The notes: generated by a model not told the origin, from the letters alone. Positions 9,148-17,630 are shown, numbered from the stretch's first letter. The stretch: 64,000 nt of DNA from JASHVB01 sp035508435 (GCA_035508435.1 DATJNA010000017.1:22974-86973); one strand, 5' to 3'. A program made the numbers and translations.

Positions 9148-9448
9148 GCCATCACTCCCCTTGCCACCGGCAGGAACCGCGCCAGTTAAGCCGATTATAC
9201 TGATCGGTAGCCGACCCGCCAGAGCAGCCGGGACAAGGCGCCCGCTATACCGGCATGGGAACGACTGCGCCACACCGAAACCGGAACGACTTCCACCTGA
9301 CGACCGCCTCCTCAGATCATTCGCAACCAGCTCCGTTGCGCTTTGTCAAGTCGATATCTGGAATGTCTGCGATTGCCTCGGCACCAACGGTCCCGTATGA
9401 CGTCCGCAGGCAGGCCGCCAATGATCGTCATGTTCCCTACGGTGCCAT
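9148..9448. other. Divergent intergenic region
   Basis: About 300 bases separate the thiolase operon (leftward) from a small gene cluster (rightward), so promoters in both directions are expected here. Apart from the TACTGATCGGTA palindrome I see no gene, repeat or RNA. Confidence 0.5.
9198..9209. promoter_or_regulatory. Possible TetR-family operator upstream of the thiolase operon
   Basis: TACTGATCGGTA is a near-perfect 12-base palindrome (one mismatched pair) about 50 bases upstream of the thiolase start. It resembles the TACCGATCGGTA-type sites used by TetR regulators of acyl-CoA catabolism. No regulator gene is adjacent, so this is only a candidate. Confidence 0.35.
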
Positions 9449-9817
9449 GTGAACGAAGACGAGGTGCTTGATTTCGCGCGCACCGCGCTTGCCTCGATCT
9501 GGGCGCTCGAGTTGCTGCTGCTGCTGTACTGCTCGCCCGAGGAGGCGTGGCGGGATGCCGACCTCATCGTGCCGCTGCGTGCCAATGCACGCGTCGTCGC
9601 GGAAGGCCTGTCGGGCTTGTGCGGCAAGGGACTTGCGACCGTCGATGACGCCGGGCGGTATCGTTACCGCCCGGCCTCCGCTACTTTGCGCCGGGCGGTG
9701 GATGCGCTCGCCGAACTGTATGCCCGCAAACCCCTGGCCGTGACCAATGCCATCCTGTCCGGCCGCAACGACAAGATACGCACCTTCGCGGACGCCTTCC
9801 GCTTCCGCAGTCGATGA
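9449..9817 (+). CDS. Hypothetical protein, possibly winged-helix
   Basis: A 122-residue protein starting at GTG. The order is a hydrophobic helix (ASIWALELLLLLYCS), a middle part (VVAEGLSGLCGKGLATVDDAGRYRYRPAS) that resembles the helix-wing pattern of a winged-helix DNA-binding fold, and a C-terminal Arg-rich end. It directly precedes two DUF5985 membrane proteins, 9 and then 1 base apart, so they are likely one operon; it might regulate them. This is inference from shape and context only. Confidence 0.65.
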   Translation: MNEDEVLDFARTALASIWALELLLLLYCSPEEAWRDADLIVPLRANARVVAEGLSGLCGKGLATVDDAGRYRYRPASATLRRAVDALAELYARKPLAVTNAILSGRNDKIRTFADAFRFRSR

Positions 9818-9826
9818 TGGAGACCC

Positions 9827-10087
9827 ATGTTCGAGTCCGCGATTTACATTCTGTGCTTTCTCACCAGCGCGGCCTGCGCCTTGCTGCTGCTGACCAGCTA
9901 TCGCCGCCAGCGCGAGCCGCTGCTGCTGTGGAGCGCGCTCTGCTTCTGCCTGCTGGCATTGAACAATGCGCTGGTGTTCATCGATATCATTCTGCTGCCT
10001 GACATCGACCTGCTGCCGCTGCGCCAGTCCGCCGAATTGTTCGCCGTCGGAGTCTTGCTCTATGGCTTTGTCTGGGAGAGCGAGTAG
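9827..10087 (+). CDS. Small membrane protein, DUF5985 family
   Basis: An 86-residue, strongly hydrophobic protein with three predicted membrane helices (about 4-22, 32-52 and 64-82) and a YRRQRE loop. It fits the DUF5985 family, whose function is not known. GGAGA lies just before the ATG. The next gene, a homologue, starts one base after its stop. The pair plus the preceding small protein is a conserved-looking cassette, perhaps a heteromeric membrane complex. Confidence 0.75.
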   Translation: MFESAIYILCFLTSAACALLLLTSYRRQREPLLLWSALCFCLLALNNALVFIDIILLPDIDLLPLRQSAELFAVGVLLYGFVWESE

Positions 10088-10088
10088 C

Positions 10089-10367
10089 ATGCAGCCGATC
10101 GAGACGTTCGTCGCCGGCATGATCACCGCCGGCTTCTTCATTGCCGGTCTGTTCTTTGCCCGCTTCTGGTCGCGCACCCGCGATCCGCTGTTCGCCAGCT
10201 TCGCCGGCGCCTTCTGGTTGCTCGCCATCAACAAGTCCCTGCTGATGCTGACCGGCATCTCGCACGAAGAGCGGACGTGGACCTATGTTTTGCGGGCGGT
10301 CGCCTTCACGCTGATAGCGGCGGCGATCGTGCGCAAGAACGCCGGACGACGGCCGGAGCGCCGCTAA
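10089..10367 (+). CDS. Small membrane protein, DUF5985 family (paralogue)
   Basis: A 92-residue companion of the preceding gene: helices at about 7-25, 37-54 and 64-83, with charged loops FWSRTRDP and SHEERTWTY. A basic tail (RKNAGRRPERR) should face the cytoplasm. It begins one base after the previous stop and ends 12 bases before the P450 gene, which may therefore belong to the same transcript. No catalytic residues can be recognised. Confidence 0.75.
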   Translation: MQPIETFVAGMITAGFFIAGLFFARFWSRTRDPLFASFAGAFWLLAINKSLLMLTGISHEERTWTYVLRAVAFTLIAAAIVRKNAGRRPERR

Positions 10368-10379
10368 CGGAGCCTCGCC

Positions 10380-11762
10380 TTGAGCCAGCACGCGATCGCT
10401 ACGCACCCGTCACGGTTCATCCCGCCGGTTCCCCCCGTCCCGGCCAACCCGCTGCCATTGCCAGCCTTCCTGCGCGCCATCCGCACCAACGCGCTGACGA
10501 TGTGGACCGCAGCGGCGTACACGCAGGACATCGCCGCGCGCCGGTTCCTCGGTCGAACCAACGTGTTGGTGAGTGCACCGGAGGCGATCCATCGCGTGCT
10601 GGTGGAGAACCCCGCCAACTACCGCCGCTCGCCTGCAACGATCCGTATCCTGCGGCCGATCACCGGCAACGGCCTGCTGCTGAGCCAGGGCGACGCCTGG
10701 CGCTTTCAGCGCCGCACCATTGCGCCGGCGCTGGCACCGCGTGTGATGCCAATGCTGGCGCGGCACATCGTCGCGGTGAGCGGTGGGCGCCTCGCCGTGC
10801 TGGCCGCGGAGGCTGCACGAGGCCCGATCGACTTGCTGGCGGCCATGCAGGGCCTGACGCTGGAGATCGCCGGCCGCAGTCTGTTCTCGCTGGAAATGGC
10901 GACATTCGGCGCGCCGTTGCGCCGGCTTCTGACCGACTTTCAAGCCCTGTCACGCCCATTCCTGCTCGACATACTGTTGCCCGCCTCGGTGCCGACGCTG
11001 CGCGACCTGCGCCGCCGCCGCTTCCAGGCGCTCTGGATGCGACTGATGGAGCAAATCATGGCGGACCGTCTGCGCGCGCCGCAACCGGAGACGCCGCGCG
11101 ACTTGTTCGATCTGCTGCGTGCCGCGCGTGATCCGGAGACCGGCGCGGGATTCTCGCCGACGCAGTTGCGCGACCAACTTGCGACACTGCTGCTGGCCGG
11201 CCACGAGACCACGGCCGTGACCCTGTTCTGGACCTTGACGCTGCTGGCACAGGATCCCGCGGAGCAAGCACGCGTCGCGGCGGAAGTGCGTGCGGTGCCG
11301 ATCGAGCAGGATGGCGCGGCCGAGGTGGTGACGCGGCTGGTGCGGACGCGGGCGGTGGTGAGCGAAGCCCTGCGCCTCTATCCACCGGCCTTCACCATCG
11401 TGCGTGAGGCGATCGGCCCGGACCGCCTGGGCGACTTCGCCCTGCCGCGGCGCGCGGTGGTTATGATCGCCCCCTGGGTGCTGCATCGGCACCGCGCGCT
11501 GTGGCGCGATCCCGACGCCTTCGACCCGGATCGCTTCATGCCGGACTCGCCGCCACTGCCGCGCTTTGCCTATCTGCCGTTTGGCGCCGGGCCGCGCGTC
11601 TGCGTCGGCGCGCAGTTCGCGCTGACCGAGGCAATGCTGGTGCTCGCGTTGCTGTTGCAGCGCTTCGAGGTGGCGCTGGCGGAGACGCGGCCGGTGCTGC
11701 CGGTGGGGATTGTGACGACGCAGCCGGACCATCCGGCGAAGTTTTGGGCGAGGCAGCGTTAG
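10380..11762 (+). CDS. Cytochrome P450
   Basis: A 460-residue P450 mono-oxygenase. It has the I-helix oxygen-activation motif AGHETT, the K-helix ExxR in EALRLYPP, and the haem-binding loop FGAGPRVCVGAQFA with the proximal cysteine. No N-terminal membrane anchor is evident, so it is probably soluble and would need separate ferredoxin/reductase partners, none of which are adjacent. Sequence style (PxxxxLPLPAFLRAIRTNALTMW start, HRHRALWRDPDAFDPDRF) resembles the CYP4/CYP102-like bacterial group more than steroid CYPs, but the substrate is unknown. The start is taken at TTG, behind CGGAG. Confidence 0.9.
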   Translation: MSQHAIATHPSRFIPPVPPVPANPLPLPAFLRAIRTNALTMWTAAAYTQDIAARRFLGRTNVLVSAPEAIHRVLVENPANYRRSPATIRILRPITGNGLLLSQGDAWRFQRRTIAPALAPRVMPMLARHIVAVSGGRLAVLAAEAARGPIDLLAAMQGLTLEIAGRSLFSLEMATFGAPLRRLLTDFQALSRPFLLDILLPASVPTLRDLRRRRFQALWMRLMEQIMADRLRAPQPETPRDLFDLLRAARDPETGAGFSPTQLRDQLATLLLAGHETTAVTLFWTLTLLAQDPAEQARVAAEVRAVPIEQDGAAEVVTRLVRTRAVVSEALRLYPPAFTIVREAIGPDRLGDFALPRRAVVMIAPWVLHRHRALWRDPDAFDPDRFMPDSPPLPRFAYLPFGAGPRVCVGAQFALTEAMLVLALLLQRFEVALAETRPVLPVGIVTTQPDHPAKFWARQR

Positions 11763-11854
11763 ATAAGATCCTGGCCGACCTCGACGCACGGATGCCATCC
11801 TTAACCCGCCGATAGCTCGCCCAAATTGTTCGCCCGCGTGGCAGATGCCGCGGA

Positions 11855-12484
11855 GTGGACGTCGAGTGGATTGTACTCGAGCACGCCAAGACGGTCATTG
11901 ATATACAGGGAGTCTCGCTAAACTCCTTCTGCCGGCCAGGCGGCCTTCTGAAGATCATCCAGCAAAAGCTCAGGGCAGGTGACGTTCCGATCCGAATGCT
12001 CTTCTTGAATCCTGACCGTGAGCAAGCGTATTTGCGGGCGCATCGTGAATACTTGCTCTCAGCGAAGGGCAAACGATTGAGCCTGGACGAGTACAAGAGC
12101 AGCGGCGAGTTCCAGGACTCACAACTCTTTAAGGACACTACGGAAGCTATTAAGCGGATGCAGAATATAATCGCCGACGAAGAGGATCGCAGAACAGTTG
12201 CTGGTTTACCGCATTCAAGAATTGATATAGCCAAGTATGATTCTGCGCCGCACTGCTTCATGATGCGGGTTGACGATTCGGTGCTGGTTGAACCTTATCT
12301 TTATGGCAAGATCACACCTCCGGGCAAGACCCCAGCAGTGCCAGGCAAAGATATGCCGATCTTCGAGTTCCCCAAACAGGGATCACCGCTGCTCGGCAGA
12401 ATGGAACTGCGCATGCCATTCTACCTGCTGGAGGACCACTTCAATTTCGCCTGGGACAACTCCGAGCGCATCTCAATCTACTGA
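11855..12484 (+). CDS. Orphan protein of unknown function, atypical composition
   Basis: A 209-residue protein starting at GTG. I do not recognise it firmly. The pattern LLKIIQQKLRAGDVPIRMLF followed later by SAPHCFMMRVDDSVLVEPYL recalls the half-domains of phospholipase-D-like sensor folds found beside helix-turn-helix or defence genes, but no HKD motif is present. Its codons use many A/T-ending triplets (tta, ata, aag, gat) unlike the neighbours, which suggests recent acquisition. No Met start exists and the frame opens only 13 codons upstream, so an N-terminal domain may have been lost. Confidence 0.6.
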   Translation: MDVEWIVLEHAKTVIDIQGVSLNSFCRPGGLLKIIQQKLRAGDVPIRMLFLNPDREQAYLRAHREYLLSAKGKRLSLDEYKSSGEFQDSQLFKDTTEAIKRMQNIIADEEDRRTVAGLPHSRIDIAKYDSAPHCFMMRVDDSVLVEPYLYGKITPPGKTPAVPGKDMPIFEFPKQGSPLLGRMELRMPFYLLEDHFNFAWDNSERISIY

Positions 12485-12728
12485 CCGCCGGACCGAGGCA
12501 TTCGCTGGCCCTGGCAGAAATGCACCTGCCACACGCGCTCGTCACGCCGCGATCGGAACGCCGCCAGCGGTTTGGCCGGGAAACGCAGAAGCCCGGCAGT
12601 CCAACGAACGGATCAGACCGATTGTCTCGGCGGCCGGATCATAACCATGATTTTGCCGTCTGCTCGGGCTCTCCCAAGCAGCCCGTTCGTGGTCTACACA
12701 CCGCATCGGACAGCAGCGGAGCATCATC

Positions 12729-13046
12729 GTGCCTTTCACCTGCACCATTCCCGCCGTGCCCACCGTACAGCGTGAGGATGCCGATGTGCGCATCACCCGC
12801 TGGGATTTCGCGCCCGGCGCGGTCACAGGACAGCACACGCATGGCTGGCCCTACGTCGTCGTCATGCTTACCGATGCCATCCTGCGCGTGGACAACGGAT
12901 CGACCGTCACGGAGACCCGGTTCCCTGCCGGCGAAGCCTATCACCGGCCCGCCGGCATCGAGCACGACGTCATGAACGGCGGCAGCGTTGCGATGGCCTT
13001 CGTGGAAATCGAATTCAAGCGCCCCGGGGCGCTGGTGTTCGCCTGA
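12729..13046 (+). CDS. Small single-domain cupin
   Basis: A 105-residue cupin. Metal ligands are visible as GQHTHGWPYVVVM (motif 1) and HRPAGIEHDVMN (motif 2). A GTG start is used. Proteins this small usually act as isomerases, dioxygenase-like enzymes or simple ligand binders. It stands alone, with a convergent dehydrogenase downstream, so context gives no further clue. Confidence 0.8.
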   Translation: MPFTCTIPAVPTVQREDADVRITRWDFAPGAVTGQHTHGWPYVVVMLTDAILRVDNGSTVTETRFPAGEAYHRPAGIEHDVMNGGSVAMAFVEIEFKRPGALVFA

Positions 13047-13061
13047 CACCAGTGCCGTCAC

Positions 13062-13979
13062 TCACGGCCCGAGACCCGCGAGCTGCCGTGCGATGTCCAG
13101 CGCCCGCCGGATCAGGTTTTCGCTCGATTCGGGTGTTCTGAAGGCGGAATGGGCAGACAGCGTCACGTTGTCGAGCCGCGTCAGCGGATGATCGGCTGGC
13201 AACGGCTCGGTCGTGAACACGTCGAGCGCGGCGTGGCGCAACCGCCCGTCCCGCAACGCGGCAATCATCGCCGCCTCGTCGACGATGGCGCCGCGCGCGG
13301 TGTTCACCAGGATCGCCCCCGGCCGCATCCGCGCGATCCGCTCCGCGCTCAGCAGGCCTCGCGTCTCGTCGTTCAGCAGCAGGTGCACCGACAGCACGTG
13401 GCTTTCCGCCAGCAGAGTGTCGATATCCACGAACGTCACACCCGGCGCGGACTTGGGAGTGCGGTTCCAGGCCAGCACGCGCATGCCGGAGCCATGGGTG
13501 ATGCGCGCCACCTCCGCCGCGATGCCGCCGAAACCCAGCAACCCGATCGTCTTGCCGGTGAGCTGCGGCCCGTCGGTACGCAGCCAGTTGCCGCGGCGGA
13601 TTTCGCGGTCCATCCGCGCGATGCCGCGCGTCGCGGCCCACATCAGAGCTATGGTATGCTCTGCCACCGCGGTATCGCCATAGCCCTTGATGATGTGCAC
13701 CGTGATGCCGAACTCGGCGAGCTCCTCCGGGTGCATGTAGCTGCGCGCGCCAGTACCCAGGAAGATGATGTGCTTGAGGCCGGCGCAGCGGCGCATCACC
13801 GCGGTGGGCATCTGCGAGTGGTCGTCGAACACGAAATCGTAGCCCGCCAGCATCCCCGGCAAGTCCTCGGGCGGCACTCGCTCCTGTTGGTTGACGGTCA
13901 TCGGCGGATCGTCGGGCCGGACGACGCGGGCGAACACGTCAGCCAGGTCATCGACGGCGTCCAGGAACAATCCCTTCAT
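13062..13979 (-). CDS. D-isomer-specific 2-hydroxyacid dehydrogenase
   Basis: A 305-residue NAD(P)-dependent oxidoreductase. The nucleotide-binding glycine motif is GLLGFGGIAAEVA, and the catalytic set is Arg in VNTARGAIVDE, Glu within the DVFTTEPLP turn and His in LSAHSAFRT. The substrate-binding half begins MKGLFLDAVDDLADVF. The ATG at 13979 was chosen because the upstream in-frame sequence has no family similarity. Relatives reduce or oxidise phosphoglycerate, glyoxylate/hydroxypyruvate or longer hydroxyacids; which one applies cannot be read from sequence. It is not a partner of the convergent cupin. Confidence 0.9.
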   Translation of the reverse strand: MKGLFLDAVDDLADVFARVVRPDDPPMTVNQQERVPPEDLPGMLAGYDFVFDDHSQMPTAVMRRCAGLKHIIFLGTGARSYMHPEELAEFGITVHIIKGYGDTAVAEHTIALMWAATRGIARMDREIRRGNWLRTDGPQLTGKTIGLLGFGGIAAEVARITHGSGMRVLAWNRTPKSAPGVTFVDIDTLLAESHVLSVHLLLNDETRGLLSAERIARMRPGAILVNTARGAIVDEAAMIAALRDGRLRHAALDVFTTEPLPADHPLTRLDNVTLSAHSAFRTPESSENLIRRALDIARQLAGLGP

Positions 13980-14115
13980 GTGCGGCTTCCCTCGTGGCCG
14001 CAGGCAGAGTGCACGGGCCAGGCGGGAAGCAGCAAGCGGGCCCTCCCGCACCTGTGAAACCGCAGTGAAACAGAGGGCTGGATAGTCTCGCCGTCGGGAC
14101 GAATTGGAACAAGCG

Positions 14116-14436
14116 ATGCGGCAGTTCGCGCCACTGGCAAGACGAGTGACTGCGTTAAGCACGGCCACCAAGCCGTGGGACGACTCGGTGGTGCGCGACC
14201 GGATCAACCGCTCCATGCGGCGGCGCATGTCTGATGAGCTGGTCGCGTTGATTCGCCGCGCCTGCTTATCCGGCCACGCGGAGACCGCCAAGGGCTTGTG
14301 GGTGGTGCTGCGCGACCTGACGGTGCGGGAGGCCAAGCAGCGCTATCCAAACGGCCGGCTCCCGGACAAGGCCCTGCTGGACGCGCTGGCGATGGAAATC
14401 GCCGATGCCGTGCGGGACAAGCCGTCCGAGACCTAG
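14116..14436 (+). CDS. Hypothetical protein
   Basis: A 106-residue, mostly helical protein (RINRSMRRRMSDELVALIRR, then REAKQRYPNGRLPDKALLDA). It is basic at the N-terminus and acidic near the end. The start is ATG 14116 (MRQFAPLARR); a TTG 12 bases earlier is possible. No family was recognised. It precedes a GMC oxidoreductase small subunit on the same strand but with a 116-base gap, so a functional link is uncertain. Confidence 0.55.
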   Translation: MRQFAPLARRVTALSTATKPWDDSVVRDRINRSMRRRMSDELVALIRRACLSGHAETAKGLWVVLRDLTVREAKQRYPNGRLPDKALLDALAMEIADAVRDKPSET

Positions 14437-14552
14437 CCGGAACACTGCCTCACCATCCGGCGCGCCACGCCACCACGATTGACGTCGTGCCGATGGAATG
14501 CGCAGGTTCCGCGAGCAGGCGGCGCGTTGCCGCTGGCTCGATCGAGGCAGGC

Positions 14553-15014
14553 ATGGAAACCGAATTCGACGCGGCGCTGTCAGACGCCGAACGCGCGCAC
14601 CTGCGCCGCATCGCCGGAACCATGATCCCGGCCAGTGAGGAATACGGCGTTCCTGGCGCCGACGATCCGCTGATCTTCGCCGACATCATCCGCTCGCTCG
14701 GTCGCGACCTGGGCGACGTGCGGTCGGCATTGGCGGAACTCGCGGCCTCGGCCGGCGGCGATTTCGCTGCGGTCGATGCAGCGCGCATAGAGCAAGCCAT
14801 CGCAGCGCTTTGCGCGCGTGGCGATGGTGTGGGCGCCGCGCTGAGCCGCGCGGTGCTGCAATGCTACTATCGCGACGACCGCGTGCTGCGCGCGCTCGGC
14901 CACGAACCGCGCCCGCCTTTCCCACAGGGCCACAAGCTAGAGCAAGGCGATTGGTCGCTGCTGGACGCGGTGCGCCACCACCCGCAACTGTGGCGCGACG
15001 ACCGGGCATACTGA
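14553..15014 (+). CDS. Gluconate-2-dehydrogenase-subunit-3-like small subunit
   Basis: A 153-residue protein resembling the small, usually Tat-exported, subunit that accompanies membrane-type GMC dehydrogenases. The helical fold starts LSDAERAHLRRIAGTMIPAS and includes YRDDRVLRALGHEPRPPFPQG, common in the family. A Tat signal is not seen from the chosen ATG (preceded by GAGG); a longer form from an upstream ATG near 14492 adds an Arg-rich stretch (ASRRRVAAG), which could be a degenerate leader. It ends one base before the GMC gene start, so the two are co-translated. Confidence 0.75.
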   Translation: METEFDAALSDAERAHLRRIAGTMIPASEEYGVPGADDPLIFADIIRSLGRDLGDVRSALAELAASAGGDFAAVDAARIEQAIAALCARGDGVGAALSRAVLQCYYRDDRVLRALGHEPRPPFPQGHKLEQGDWSLLDAVRHHPQLWRDDRAY

Positions 15015-15015
15015 C

Positions 15016-16620
15016 ATGGCACACAACGACGTCGTCGACGTACTGATCATCGGCTCCGGCGCATCCGGCGCGGCGGTCGCTTGGAGCCTGGCCGAAACCA
15101 AGATGCGCATCCTGTGCCTGGAGCAAGGCGACTGGATGAAGCACAGCGATTTCCCATCGAACGGGCGGGACTGGGAGGCGCGGCGGTTCGCCGATTTCGA
15201 CATCAGCCCCAACCGGCGGGCGCGCCCGACGGATTACCCGATCAACGATTCGGAGTCGCCGATGAAGATCGCGAATTTCAACGGCGTGGGCGGCGGGACG
15301 ATCATGTACACGGCGCATTTCCCACGCCTGCATCCGTCGGATTTCCGCGTGCGGTCGCTCGATGGCGTGGCGGAAGACTGGCCGATCAGCTACTGGGACC
15401 TGGAGCCATTCTTCGCGGAGAACGACCGCGTGATGGGCGTCTCCAGCCTCGCCGGCGATCCCGGCGTGCCGCCACGCGACCCGCCGATGCCCCCCATTCC
15501 GCTGGGCAAGACCGGAAGCTGCTATGCGCGCGCCGTGAACAAGCTCGGCTGGCACTGGTGGCCGTCGGATACCACGGTCGCCACAGTCGAGTATGACGGC
15601 CGCGCGGCCTGCATCAATCTCGGCCATTGCACGCCCGGCTGCGCGCAGGGGGCGAAGGCGAGCACCGACATCACCTATTGGCCGCGCGCCCTGCGGGCCG
15701 GTGTCGAGTTGCGCACGCGCTGCCGGGTGCGGGAGATCACCACCAACGAGCATGGCATGGCCGCGGGCGCCATCTACTACGACGTCGATGGCAACGAGCA
15801 ATTTCAGCCGGCCGAGGTGGTGATTCTGGCCTGCAACGGCATCGGCACGCCGCGCCTGCTGCTGAATTCCGCCTCTGCCCGTTTCCCCAACGGGTTGGCA
15901 AATTCCAGCGGCCTGGTCGGCAAGAACCTGATGCTGCATCCGTGGCCGCAGGTGGTCGGCTATGTCGAGGAACCGCTGGACGGTGCGCGCGGACCGATGA
16001 CCACGATGTGGAGCAAGCAGTTCTACGAGACCGACCTCTCGCGCGGTTTCGTGCGCGGCTACACGTTGCAGTTTGCGCGCGGCACCCCTCCGGTGAACGA
16101 GGCGATCACCAGCGTTGCTCAGGGGCGCCTGCCATGGGGCAAGGACCACCACCGCGTCTATCGCACGTTGCTCGACCACCGGCTGCTGATCGGCGTCGCC
16201 TGCGAGGACCTGCCGGAGGAGCGTAACCGCGTGACGCTCGATCCGGTGCTGCAGGACAGCCACGCCATTCCCGCGGCGCGGATCGATTACCGGATCAGCG
16301 AGAATACCCGGCGCATGATGGAGCATGGCATCGCGCGGGCGGAGGATATTTTGCGGGCGGCCGGTGCCAGCAACATTTATGCGTCGCGTACCATGCTCAA
16401 TAGCCCGGGGCACTTGCTCGGCACGGCGCGGATGGGGAATGACCCGGAGCGCTCTGTCGTCAACGCCTGGGGTCGTTCCCATGACGTCAGGAACCTGTTC
16501 ATTGTCGATGGCAGCGTGTGGGTCACATCGGGCGGGGTGAATCCGACCTCATCGATTCAGGCCGTGGCCCTCTACATCGCTGACAGCATCAAGCAGCGGC
16601 TGGCGACATTGTTCGATTGA
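15016..16620 (+). CDS. GMC-family flavin oxidoreductase
   Basis: A 534-residue FAD-dependent dehydrogenase of the glucose-methanol-choline family. The ADP-binding motif is LIIGSGASGAAVAW, the second conserved stretch is FNGVGGGTIMYTAHFPR, and the C-terminal signature GVNPTSSIQAVALYIAD follows the usual catalytic His/Asn region (SPGHLLGTARMG). Together with the preceding small subunit it should form an alcohol or sugar-acid dehydrogenase passing electrons to quinone or a cytochrome; no cytochrome subunit follows, because a MITE and a CoA-transferase come next. The substrate is unknown. Confidence 0.9.
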   Translation: MAHNDVVDVLIIGSGASGAAVAWSLAETKMRILCLEQGDWMKHSDFPSNGRDWEARRFADFDISPNRRARPTDYPINDSESPMKIANFNGVGGGTIMYTAHFPRLHPSDFRVRSLDGVAEDWPISYWDLEPFFAENDRVMGVSSLAGDPGVPPRDPPMPPIPLGKTGSCYARAVNKLGWHWWPSDTTVATVEYDGRAACINLGHCTPGCAQGAKASTDITYWPRALRAGVELRTRCRVREITTNEHGMAAGAIYYDVDGNEQFQPAEVVILACNGIGTPRLLLNSASARFPNGLANSSGLVGKNLMLHPWPQVVGYVEEPLDGARGPMTTMWSKQFYETDLSRGFVRGYTLQFARGTPPVNEAITSVAQGRLPWGKDHHRVYRTLLDHRLLIGVACEDLPEERNRVTLDPVLQDSHAIPAARIDYRISENTRRMMEHGIARAEDILRAAGASNIYASRTMLNSPGHLLGTARMGNDPERSVVNAWGRSHDVRNLFIVDGSVWVTSGGVNPTSSIQAVALYIADSIKQRLATLFD

Positions 16621-16964
16621 ACGGATGTGGACGGAGGACTCGCCACGGCCGCGGGCGGCAAGAGGATTGTCACGTTGTCGCAACGGACGGTGTCCAAGGC
16701 TTAAGGAAGGTCTGAATACGTCCCAGCCGTTCGAAAATCTGTGAGCTTTTTCAATAACCCAATCGGCCGGAAGAGGACTTGTTCAGACCTTCCTTAACTA
16801 ACTGATGAGTGCGGCGTCGAATTAACTACCTGGTGAGTGCACACGTCCCGTGCCGTCACCGGCGCTGCCACGCACGTCAGCCCCCGCCCGTTGGCCACGC
16901 CCCCCGAACCGCGCTACACCTGAAACCCAACGCCAAGGCACCCGTGACCGGGAGGGAGCCATCG
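16621..16964. other. Intergenic region with MITE and a short direct repeat
   Basis: Besides the MITE, this stretch holds a diverged direct repeat just to its right: TTAACTAACTGATGAGTGC and TTAACTACCTGGTGAGTGC. No gene is recognisable. The alpha subunit expected in front of a CoA-transferase beta gene is missing here. Confidence 0.6.
16705..16793. mobile_element. MITE with IS5-like ends
   Basis: An 89-base element with perfect 12-base terminal inverted repeats GGAAGGTCTGAA / TTCAGACCTTCC, extending with mismatches to about 20 bases (inner GTCC / GGAC). TTAA lies directly outside both ends (16701-16704 and 16794-16797), as expected for a target duplication. It has no coding capacity. The end sequence resembles those of IS1031/IS427-type members of the IS5 family, so it probably moves by a transposase supplied elsewhere. 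Confidence 0.85.
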
Positions 16965-17630
16965 ATGCCCGACACCGCCGTCTCCGACATCAGGCCGCTC
17001 AGCCGCACCCAGATGGCCGCGCGAGTCGCGCGTGACATCCCGGAGGGCTGGTACGTCAACCTCGGCATCGGCATTCCCACCGCGGTCGCGGATCACGTGC
17101 CGCTGGATCGCGAAGTGATCTTCCATTCCGAGAATGGCGTGCTCGGCATGGGCCCGGCCCCGCCCAAGGATCAGATCGATCCCTGGCTGATCAACGCCGG
17201 CAAGCAATACGTCACGCTGCGCCAGGGCGGCAGCTTCTGCCACCACAGCGACAGCTTCGCGATGATCCGCGGCGGGCACCTCGATCTCTGCGTGCTGGGC
17301 GCCTTCCAGGTGGCCGACAACGGCGACATCGCCAACTGGGCCACTTCCGAGAACGACACCGCCCCCGCCGTCGGCGGCGCCATGGACCTCGCGGCCGGGG
17401 CCAAACGTCTTTGGGTGATGATGGAGCATACCACCAAGGACGGCACGCCCAAGCTGGTGAGCAAATGCTCGTATCCGCTGACGGCCGTCGGCGCGGTGAA
17501 GCGCGTCTACACCAACCTCGCGGTGATCGACGTCTCCGACCGCGGCTTCGTGGTGCTGGACATGGCGCCCGGGGTCACGCTGGAGGCGTTGCAGGCGCGA
17601 ACCGAGGCGAAACTGCATCTTCCAGGCTGA
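16965..17630 (+). CDS. CoA-transferase beta subunit (orphan)
   Basis: A 221-residue family I CoA-transferase subunit B, of the 3-oxoacid/3-oxoadipate/acetate type. The active-site glutamate is in HSENGVLGMG, preceded by the glycine-rich NLGIGIPT motif. The ATG follows GGGAGGGAG. These enzymes need a separate alpha subunit, normally encoded immediately upstream; here the upstream space is a MITE, and none is found elsewhere in the window. Its 3' end overlaps the 3' end of the convergent kinase gene by 56 bases. Confidence 0.9.
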   Translation: MPDTAVSDIRPLSRTQMAARVARDIPEGWYVNLGIGIPTAVADHVPLDREVIFHSENGVLGMGPAPPKDQIDPWLINAGKQYVTLRQGGSFCHHSDSFAMIRGGHLDLCVLGAFQVADNGDIANWATSENDTAPAVGGAMDLAAGAKRLWVMMEHTTKDGTPKLVSKCSYPLTAVGAVKRVYTNLAVIDVSDRGFVVLDMAPGVTLEALQARTEAKLHLPG

